From: Mesostigma viride | Lineage: Eukaryota > Streptophyta > Mesostigmatophyceae > Mesostigmatales > Mesostigmataceae | Reading direction: 5' to 3' | Assembly (NCBI GenBank): GCA_009746045.1 | Contig: RPFO01000154.1 | Coordinates: 471,187 to 494,995 of the forward strand | DNA: 23,809 bases | Shown here: positions 15,301-23,809 of the stretch, piece after piece | How positions within the stretch are numbered: the stretch's first letter is position 1 | Layout of the letters: each line of letters opens with the position of its first letter | The notes under the pieces: generated by a model | What the model saw: only the letters and a program-made list of their open reading frames with translations | The model's database searches: none | Told to the model about the DNA's origin: nothing | Program-made: the position numbers and the translations under genes

Positions 15301-18300
15301 AATTCGCCTAGCCCACGGGTCACAATTGGCCGACAGGTAGATGCAGCCAGCCCCGGGCGTGTCGCAGACAGTAATCACTACGTAGGCCGCGGTGCCGCAC
15401 CTCGGCGCAGGTTTTTTCAGCTGTGCATGGAGAAAAAAACGTGTCTCAATCCAGGAACCCCCGTCGGTTCATCATGTCAGCCTAGAAAACTGGAGCGGTG
15501 GAGCCACAACTAACGGGAAAGCCGCATTCAAATTCGCCTAGCCCACGGGTCACAATTGGCCGACAGGTAGATGCAGCCAGCCCCGGGCGTGTCGCAGACA
15601 GTAATCACTACGTAGGCCGCGGTGCCGCACCTCGGCGCAGGTTTTTTCAGCTGTGCATGGAGAAAAAAACGTGTCTCAATCCAGGAACCCCCGTCGGTTC
15701 ATCATGTCAGCCTAGAAAACTGGAGCGGTGGAGCCACAACTAACGGGAAAGCCGCATTCAAATTCGCCTAGCCCACGGGTCACAATTGGCCGACAGGTAG
15801 ATGCAGCCAGCCCCGGGCGTGTCGCAGACAGTAATCACTACGTAGGCCGCGGTGCCGCACCTCGGCGCAGGTTTTTTCAGCTGTGCATGGAGAAAAAAAC
15901 GTGTCTCAATCCAGGAACCCCCGTCGGTTCATCATGTCAGCCTAGAAAACTGGAGCGGTGGAGCCACAACTAACGGGAAAGCCGCATTCAAATTCGCCTA
16001 GCCCACGGGTCACAATTGGCCGACAGGTAGATGCAGCCAGCCCCGGGCGTGTCGCAGACAGTAATCACTACGTAGGCCGCGGTGCCGCACCTCGGCGCAG
16101 GTTTTTTCAGCTGTGCATGGAGAAAAAAACGTGTCTCAATCCAGGAACCCCCGTCGGTTCATCATGTCAGCCTAGAAAACTGGAGCGGTGGAGCCACAAC
16201 TAACGGGAAAGCCGCATTCAAATTCGCCTAGCCCACGGGTCACAATTGGCCGACAGGTAGATGCAGCCAGCCCCGGGCGTGTCGCAGACAGTAATCACTA
16301 CGTAGGCCGCGGTGCCGCACCTCGGCGCAGGTTTTTTCAGCTGTGCATGGAGAAAAAAACGTGTCTCAATCCAGGAACCCCCGTCGGTTCATCATGTCAG
16401 CCTAGAAAACTGGAGCGGTGGAGCCACAACTAACGGGAAAGCCGCATTCAAATTCGCCTAGCCCACGGGTCACAATTGGCCGACAGGTAGATGCAGCCAG
16501 CCCCGGCGTGTCGCAGACAGTAATCACTACGTAGGCCGCGGTGCCGCACCTCGGCGCAGGTTTTTTCAGCTGTGCATGGAGAAAAAAACGTGTCTCAATC
16601 CAGGAACCCCCGTCGGTTCATCATGTCAGCCTAGAAAACTGGAGCGGTGGAGCCACAACTAACGGGAAAGCCGCATTCAAATTCGCCTAGCCCACGGGTC
16701 ACAATTGGCCGACAGGTAGATGCAGCCAGCCCCGGCGTGTCGCAGACAGTAATCACTACCGTAGGCCGCGGTGCCGCACCTCGGCGCAGGTTTTTTCAGC
16801 TGTGCATGGAGAAAAAAACGTGTCTCAATCCAGGAACCCCCGTCGGTTCATCATGTCAGCCTAGAAAACTGGAGCGGTGGAGCCACAACTAACGGGAAAG
16901 CCGCATTCAAATTCGCCTAGCCCACGGGTCACAATTGGCCGACAGGTAGATGCAGCCAGCCCCGGCGTGTCGCAGACAGTAATCACTACCGTAGGCCGCG
17001 GTGCCGCACCTCGGCGCAGGTTTTTTCAGCTGTGCATGGAGAAAAAAACGTGTCTCAATCCAGGAACCCCCGTCGGTTCATCATGTCAGCCTAGAAAACT
17101 GGAGCGGTGGAGCCACAACTAACGGGAAAGCCGCATTCAAATTCGCCTAGCCCACGGGTCACAATTGGCCGACAGGTAGATGCAGCCAGCCCCGGGCGTG
17201 TCGCAGACAGTAATCACTACGTAGGCCGCGGTGCCGCACCTCGGCGCAGGTTTTTTCAGCTGTGCATGGAGAAAAAAACGTGTCTCAATCCAGGAACCCC
17301 CGTCGGTTCATCATGTCAGCCTAGAAAACTGGAGCGGTGGAGCCACAACTAACGGGAAAGCCGCATTCAAATTCGCCTAGCCCACGGGTCACAATTGGCC
17401 GACAGGTAGATGCAGCCAGCCCCGGGCGTGTCGCAGACAGTAATCACTACGTAGGCCGCGGTGCCGCACCTCGGCGCAGGTTTTTTCAGCTGTGCATGGA
17501 GAAAAAAACGTGTCTCAATCCAGGAACCCCCGTCGGTTCATCATGTCAGCCTAGAAAACTGGAGCGGTGGAGCCACAACTAACGGGAAAGCCGCATTCAA
17601 ATTCGCCTAGCCCACGGGTCACAATTGGCCGACAGGTAGATGCAGCCAGCCCCGGCGTGTCGCAGACAGTAATCACTACGTAGGCCGCGGTGCCGCACCT
17701 CGGCGCAGGTTTTTTCAGCTGTGCATGGAGAAAAAAACGTGTCTCAATCCAGGAACCCCCGTCGGTTCATCATGTCAGCCTAGAAAACTGGAGCGGTGGA
17801 GCCACAACTAACGGGAAAGCCGCATTCAAATTCGCCTAGCCCACGGGTCACAATTGGCCGACAGGTAGATGCAGCCAGCCCCGGCGTGTCGCAGACAGTA
17901 ATCACTACGTAGGCCGCGGTGCCGCACCTCGGCGCAGGTTTTTTCAGCTGTGCATGGAGAAAAAAACGTGTCTCAATCCAGGAACCCCCGTCGGTTCATC
18001 ATGTCAGCCTAGAAAACTGGAGCGGTGGAGCCACAACTAACGGGAAAGCCGCATTCAAATTCGCCTAGCCCACGGGTCACAATTGGCCGACAGGTAGATG
18101 CAGCCAGCCCCGGGCGTGTCGCAGACAGTAATCACTACCGTAGGCCGCGGTGCCGCACCTCGGCGCAGGTTTTTTCAGCTGTGCATGGAGAAAAAAACGT
18201 GTCTCAATCCAGGAACCCCCGTCGGTTCATCATGTCAGCCTAGAAAACTGGAGCGGTGGAGCCACAACTAACGGGAAAGCCGCATTCAAATTCGCCTAGC

Positions 18301-21300
18301 CCACGGGTCACAATTGGCCGACAGGTAGATGCAGCCAGCCCCGGGCGTGTCGCAGACAGTAATCACTACGTAGGCCGCGGTGCCGCACCTCGGCGCAGGT
18401 TTTTTCAGCTGTGCATGGAGAAAAAAACGTGTCTCAATCCAGGAACCCCCGTCGGTTCATCATGTCAGCCTAGAAAACTGGAGCGGTGGAGCCACAACTA
18501 ACGGGAAAGCCGCATTCAAATTCGCCTAGCCCACGGGTCACAATTGGCCGACAGGTAGATGCAGCCAGCCCCGGCGTGTCGCAGACAGTAATCACTACGT
18601 AGGCCGCGGTGCCGCACCTCGGCGCAGGTTTTTTCAGCTGTGCATGGAGAAAAAAACGTGTCTCAATCCAGGAACCCCCGTCGGTTCATCATGTCAGCCT
18701 AGAAAACTGGAGCGGTGGAGCCACAACTAACGGGAAAGCCGCATTCAAATTCGCCTAGCCCACGGGTCACAATTGGCCGACAGGTAGATGCAGCCAGCCC
18801 CGGCGTGTCGCAGACAGTAATCACTACGTAGGCCGCGGTGCCGCACCTCGGCGCAGGTTTTTTCAGCTGTGCATGGAGAAAAAAACGTGTCTCAATCCAG
18901 GAACCCCCGTCGGTTCATCATGTCAGCCTAGAAAACTGGAGCGGTGGAGCCACAACTAACGGGAAAGCCGCATTCAAATTCGCCTAGCCCACGGGTCACA
19001 ATTGGCCGACAGGTAGATGCAGCCAGCCCCGGCGTGTCGCAGACAGTAATCACTACGTAGGCCGCGGTGCCGCACCTCGGCGCAGGTTTTTTCAGCTGTG
19101 CATGGAGAAAAAAACGTGTCTCAATCCAGGAACCCCCGTCGGTTCATCATGTCAGCCTAGAAAACTGGAGCGGTGGAGCCACAACTAACGGGAAAGCCGC
19201 ATTCAAATTCGCCTAGCCCACGGGTCACAATTGGCCGACAGGTAGATGCAGCCAGCCCCGGCGTGTCGCAGACAGTAATCACTACGTAGGCCGCGGTGCC
19301 GCACCTCGGCGCAGGTTTTTTCAGCTGTGCATGGAGAAAAAAACGTGTCTCAATCCAGGAACCCCCGTCGGTTCATCATGTCAGCCTAGAAAACTGGAGC
19401 GGTGGAGCCACAACTAACGGGAAAGCCGCATTCAAATTCGCCTAGCCCACGGGTCACAATTGGCCGACAGGTAGATGCAGCCAGCCCCGGCGTGTCGCAG
19501 ACAGTAATCACTACGTAGGCCGCGGTGCCGCACCTCGGCGCAGGTTTTTTCAGCTGTGCATGGAGAAAAAAACGTGTCTCAATCCAGGAACCCCCGTCGG
19601 TTCATCATGTCAGCCTAGAAAACTGGAGCGGTGGAGCCACAACTAACGGGAAAGCCGCATTCAAATTCGCCTAGCCCACGGGTCACAATTGGCCGACAGG
19701 TAGATGCAGCCAGCCCCGGCGTGTCGCAGACAGTAATCACTACGTAGGCCGCGGTGCCGCACCTCGGCGCAGGTTTTTTCAGCTGTGCATGGAGAAAAAA
19801 ACGTGTCTCAATCCAGGAACCCCCGTCGGTTCATCATGTCAGCCTAGAAAACTGGAGCGGTGGAGCCACAACTAACGGGAAAGCCGCATTCAAATTCGCC
19901 TAGCCCACGGGTCACAATTGGCCGACAGGTAGATGCAGCCAGCCCCGGCGTGTCGCAGACAGTAATCACTACCGTAGGCCGCGGTGCCGCACCTCGGCGC
20001 AGGTTTTTTCAGCTGTGCATGGAGAAAAAAACGTGTCTCAATCCAGGAACCCCCGTCGGTTCATCATGTCAGCCTAGAAAACTGGAGCGGTGGAGCCACA
20101 ACTAACGGGAAAGCCGCATTCAAATTCGCCTAGCCCACGGGTCACAATTGGCCGACAGGTAGATGCAGCCAGCCCCGGGCGTGTCGCAGACAGTAATCAC
20201 TACCGTAGGCCGCGGTGCCGCACCTCGGCGCAGGTTTTTTCAGCTGTGCATGGAGAAAAAAACGTGTCTCAATCCAGGAACCCCCGTCGGTTCATCATGT
20301 CAGCCTAGAAAACTGGAGCGGTGGAGCCACAACTAACGGGAAAGCCGCATTCAAATTCGCCTAGCCCACGGGTCACAATTGGCCGACAGGTAGATGCAGC
20401 CAGCCCCGGCGTGTCGCAGACAGTAATCACTACGTAGGCCGCGGTGCCGCACCTCGGCGCAGGTTTTTTCAGCTGTGCATGGAGAAAAAAACGTGTCTCA
20501 ATCCAGGAACCCCCGTCGGTTCATCATGTCAGCCTAGAAAACTGGAGCGGTGGAGCCACAACTAACGGGAAAGCCGCATTCAAATTCGCCTAGCCCACGG
20601 GTCACAATTGGCCGACAGGTAGATGCAGCCAGCCCCGGCGTGTCGCAGACAGTAATCACTACCGTAGGCCGCGGTGCCGCACCTCGGCGCAGGTTTTTTC
20701 AGCTGTGCATGGAGAAAAAAACGTGTCTCAATCCAGGAACCCCCGTCGGTTCATCATGTCAGCCTAGAAAACTGGAGCGGTGGAGCCACAACTAACGGGA
20801 AAGCCGCATTCAAATTCGCCTAGCCCACGGGTCACAATTGGCCGACAGGTAGATGCAGCCAGCCCCGGCGTGTCGCAGACAGTAATCACTACGTAGGCCG
20901 CGGTGCCGCACCTCGGCGCAGGTTTTTTCAGCTGTGCATGGAGAAAAAAACGTGTCTCAATCCAGGAACCCCCGTCGGTTCATCATGTCAGCCTAGAAAA
21001 CTGGAGCGGTGGAGCCACAACTAACGGGAAAGCCGCATTCAAATTCGCCTAGCCCACGGGTCACAATTGGCCGACAGGTAGATGCAGCCAGCCCCGGGCG
21101 TGTCGCAGACAGTAATCACTACCGTAGGCCGCGGTGCCGCACCTCGGCGCAGGTTTTTTCAGCTGTGCATGGAGAAAAAAACGTGTCTCAATCCAGGAAC
21201 CCCCGTCGGTTCATCATGTCAGCCTAGAAAACTGGAGCGGTGGAGCCACAACTAACGGGAAAGCCGCATTCAAATTCGCCTAGCCCACGGGTCACAATTG

Positions 21301-22599
21301 GCCGACAGGTAGATGCAGCCAGCCCCGGCGTGTCGCAGACAGTAATCACTACGTAGGCCGCGGTGCCGCACCTCGGCGCAGGTTTTTTCAGCTGTGCATG
21401 GAGAAAAAAACGTGTCTCAATCCAGGAACCCCCGTCGGTTCATCATGTCAGCCTAGAAAACTGGAGCGGTGGAGCCACAACTAACGGGAAAGCCGCATTC
21501 AAATTCGCCTAGCCCACGGGTCACAATTGGCCGACAGGTAGATGCAGCCAGCCCCGGGCGTGTCGCAGACAGTAATCACTACGTAGGCCGCGGTGCCGCA
21601 CCTCGGCGCAGGTTTTTTCAGCTGTGCATGGAGAAAAAAACGTGTCTCAATCCAGGAACCCCCGTCGGTTCATCATGTCAGCCTAGAAAACTGGAGCGGG
21701 AGCCACAACTAACGGGAAAGCCGCATTCAAATTCGCCTAGCCCACGGGTCACAATTGGCCGACAGGTAGATGCAGCCAGCCCCGGGCGTGTCGCAGACAG
21801 TAATCACTACGTAGGCCGCGGTGCCGCACCTCGGCGCAGGTTTTTTCAGCTGTGCATGGAGAAAAAAACGTGTCTCAATCCAGGAACCCCCGTCGGTTCA
21901 TCATGTCAGCCTAGAAAACTGGAGCGGTGGAGCCACAACTAACGGGAAAGCCGCATTCAAATTCGCCTAGCCCACGGGTCACAATTGGCCGACAGGTAGA
22001 TGCAGCCAGCCCCGGCGTGTCGCAGACAGTAATCACTACGTAGGCCGCGGTGCCGCACCTCGGCGCAGGTTTTTTCAGCTGTGCATGGAGAAAAAAACGT
22101 GTCTCAATCCAGGAACCCCCGTCGGTTCATCATGCAGCCTAGAAAACTGGAGCGGTGGAGCCACAACTAACGGGAAAGCCGCATTCAAATTCGCCTAGCC
22201 CACGGGTCACAATTGGCCGACAGGTAGATGCAGCCAGCCCCGGCGTGTCGCAGACAGTAATCACTACGTAGGCCGCGGTGCCGCACCTCGGCGCAGGTTT
22301 TTTCAGCTGTGCATGGAGAAAAAAACGTGTCTCAATCCAGGAACCCCCGTCGGTTCATCATGTCAGCCTAGAAAACTGGAGCGATGGAGCCACAACTAAC
22401 GGGAAAGCCGCATTCAAATTCGCCTAGCCCACGGGTCACAATTGGCCGACAGGTAGATGCAGCCAGCCCCGGCGTGTCGCAGACAGTAATCACTACGTAG
22501 GCCGCGGTGCCGCACCTCGGCGCAGGTTTTTTCAGCTGTGCATGGAGAAAAAAACGTGTCTCAATCCAGGAACCCCGTCGGTTCATCATGCATTATATA

Positions 22600-22685
22600 G
22601 CCGACTTGGTCAACCGCCATCCCCCTTCCCCTTTGGTGCAGGCTGTGCAGGATTCCTTACCTCGGGGATCCAGTAGGCCTGCGAC
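22600..22685 (+). pseudogene. LINE endonuclease-ORF fragment inside the satellite
   Basis: This stretch matches the reverse complement of about 8017-8100, the part encoding PDLVTPSPFPFVQAVQDS in the LINE C-terminal ORF. It reads in sense on the plus strand, opposite to the main LINE. In about 86 bases there are about four substitutions and four single-base insertions. Three of the insertions extend an existing base (TTGG, TTCC, GGGG) and one adds an A, which breaks the frame. The unit before it stops at 22590 (GTTCATCATG), and ten unassigned bases (22591-22600, CATTATATAG) lie between. The right end runs into the assembly gap. Confidence 0.8.
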
Positions 22686-22809
22686 NNNNNNNNNNNNNNN
22701 NNNNNNNNNNNNNNNNNNNNNNNNNNNNNNNNNNNNNNNNNNNNNNNNNNNNNNNNNNNNNNNNNNNNNNNNNNNNNNNNNNNNNNNNNNNNNNNNNNNN
22801 NNNNNNNNN
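22686..22809. other. Assembly gap (124 N)
   Basis: These are undetermined bases. Left of the gap is LINE sequence; right of it the satellite resumes within a unit (GCACCTCGGCG). The true size and content between the LINE fragment and the array are unknown, and the frame drawn through the N is not a gene. Confidence 0.99.
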
Positions 22810-23809
22810 GCACCTCGGCGCAGGTTTTTTCAGCTGTGCATGGAGAAAAAAACGTGTCTCAATCCAGGAACCCCCGTCGGTTCATCATGTCAGCCTAGAA
22901 AACTGGAGCGGTGGAGCCACAACTAACGGGAAAGCCGCATTCAAATTCGCCTAGCCCACGGGTCACAATTGGCCGACAGGTAGATGCAGCCAGCCCCGGG
23001 CGTGTCGCAGACAGTAATCACTACGTAGGCCGCGGTGCCGCACCTCGGCGCAGGTTTTTTCAGCTGTGCATGGAGAAAAAAACGTGTCTCAATCCAGGAA
23101 CCCCCGTCGGTTCATCATGTCAGCCTAGAAAACTGGAGCGGTGGAGCCACAACTAACGGGAAAGCCGCATTCAAATTCGCCTAGCCCACGGGTCACAATT
23201 GGCCGACAGGTAGATGCAGCCAGCCCCGGGCGTGTCGCAGACAGTAATCACTACCGTAGGCCGCGGTGCCGCACCTCGGCGCAGGTTTTTTCAGCTGTGC
23301 ATGGAGAAAAAAACGTGTCTCAATCCAGGAACCCCCGTCGGTTCATCATGTCAGCCTAGAAAACTGGAGCGGTGGAGCCACAACTAACGGGAAAGCCGCA
23401 TTCAAATTCGCCTAGCCCACGGGTCACAATTGGCCGACAGGTAGATGCAGCCAGCCCGGGCGTGTCGCAGACAGTAATCACTACGTAGGCCGCGGTGCCG
23501 CACCTCGGCGCAGGTTTTTTCAGCTGTGCATGGAGAAAAAAACGTGTCTCAATCCAGGAACCCCCGTCGGTTCATCATGTCAGCCTAGAAAACTGGAGCG
23601 GTGGAGCCACAACTAACGGGAAAGCCGCATTCAAATTCGCCTAGCCCACGGGTCACAATTGGCCGACAGGTAGATGCAGCCAGCCCCGGGTGTCGCAGAC
23701 AGTAATCACTACGTAGGCCGCGGTGCCGCACCTCGGCGCAGGTTTTTTCAGCTGTGCATGGAGAAAAAAACGTGTCTCAATCCAGGAACCCCCCGGTTCA
23801 TCATGTCAG

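Larger units (their letters stand above)
12384..23809 (+). repeat. Satellite array, about 49 copies of a 229-231 bp unit
   Basis: Head-to-tail units begin GGCCGCGGTGCCGCACCTCG and run to the window end. Apart from the damaged zone near 21690-22900 and the last two units, all copies look identical except at two sites: CCCCGGG or CCCCGG, and CTACCGTA or CTACGTA. These give 231, 230, 230 or 229 bp units. The first 12 units are almost all the long-long type. Short forms then appear in blocks, including six consecutive 229 bp units from 18486 to 19860. Each unit contains GTTTTTTC and GAAAAAAAC 15-20 bases apart, which can pair. No spacer variation exists, so it is not a CRISPR. Repeating open frames of 72 or 81 codons start at GTG, have no ATG at the start and arise simply from the repeat. 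The array is probably satellite heterochromatin, or alternatively LINE promoter monomers. Confidence 0.95.

Noticed and set aside
12497-23359. Dozens of repeated 72- and 81-codon open frames (MEPQLTGKPHSN...)
   Set aside because: They start at GTG, are identical because the satellite is identical, and change ending with a one-base length variant. No coding signature.
12384-23809. CRISPR-like repeat array
   Set aside because: The whole unit of about 230 bp repeats with no variable spacers and no cas genes; the context is eukaryotic.
12384-23809. Hammerhead ribozyme in the satellite
   Set aside because: I looked for CTGATGA and a GAAA partner on both strands of the unit. Only CTGACATGATGA on the minus strand comes near, and it does not make the conserved core.

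Overview
The window is a repeat-rich, GC-rich stretch of a nuclear eukaryotic genome. Support for this comes from a hAT-type DNA transposon, a LINE-type retrotransposon, a probable short spliceosomal intron, AATAAA polyadenylation hexamers and a long satellite array. A green alga or related photosynthetic eukaryote would fit the flavour of the transposase and reverse transcriptase, but that is an impression and not proven. There is no sign of bacterial gene organisation.

Layout. (1) 1-2535: two overlapping, broken pieces of one hAT transposase (DUF659 plus C-terminal dimerisation region) lie head to head. The plus-strand piece holds the middle and C-terminus and the minus-strand piece holds the N-terminus and middle. 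They share inverted arms of about 465 bp (1-461 and 1297-1766) around an 835 bp spacer. (2) 2536-3774: no convincing gene. (3) 3775-4159: the 3' end of an unrecognised gene, probably with a 49-nt intron. (4) 4344-5381: the only apparently intact ordinary gene, a 345-residue protein with a globular N-terminus, a long coiled coil and a basic patch, followed by three AATAAA hexamers. (5) 5748-6715: a 968 bp foldback element with arms of about 440 bp and an 86 bp loop. (6) 6716-6988: an AT-rich island with promoter-like motifs and a 35-codon ORF ending where the LINE begins. (7) About 6989-12383: a minus-strand LINE with a restriction-like endonuclease. Read 5' to 3' it encodes a PHD finger, a RING-H2 finger, C2H2-type fingers, a YMDD reverse transcriptase, a CCHC knuckle and an R-P-D...D endonuclease. 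The reading frame is broken only twice, both times inside a homopolymer, and one extra base in each run would give one ORF of about 1,701 residues. (8) 12384 to the window end: about 49 copies of a 229-231 bp satellite unit. The array is interrupted near 22600-22809 by a LINE fragment in the opposite orientation and a 124-base run of N.

The elements are related by position more than by pathway. The LINE 5' end abuts the satellite, so either the LINE inserted at the array edge or the repeats serve as 5' promoter monomers. The LINE fragment inside the array suggests a recurring association. The most interesting candidate is the LINE with combined PHD, RING, C2H2 and restriction-like endonuclease domains sitting next to a nearly perfectly homogenised satellite. 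Several length differences are single-base homopolymer changes, so assembly error must be excluded before biological meaning is assigned to frameshifts or to satellite variants.
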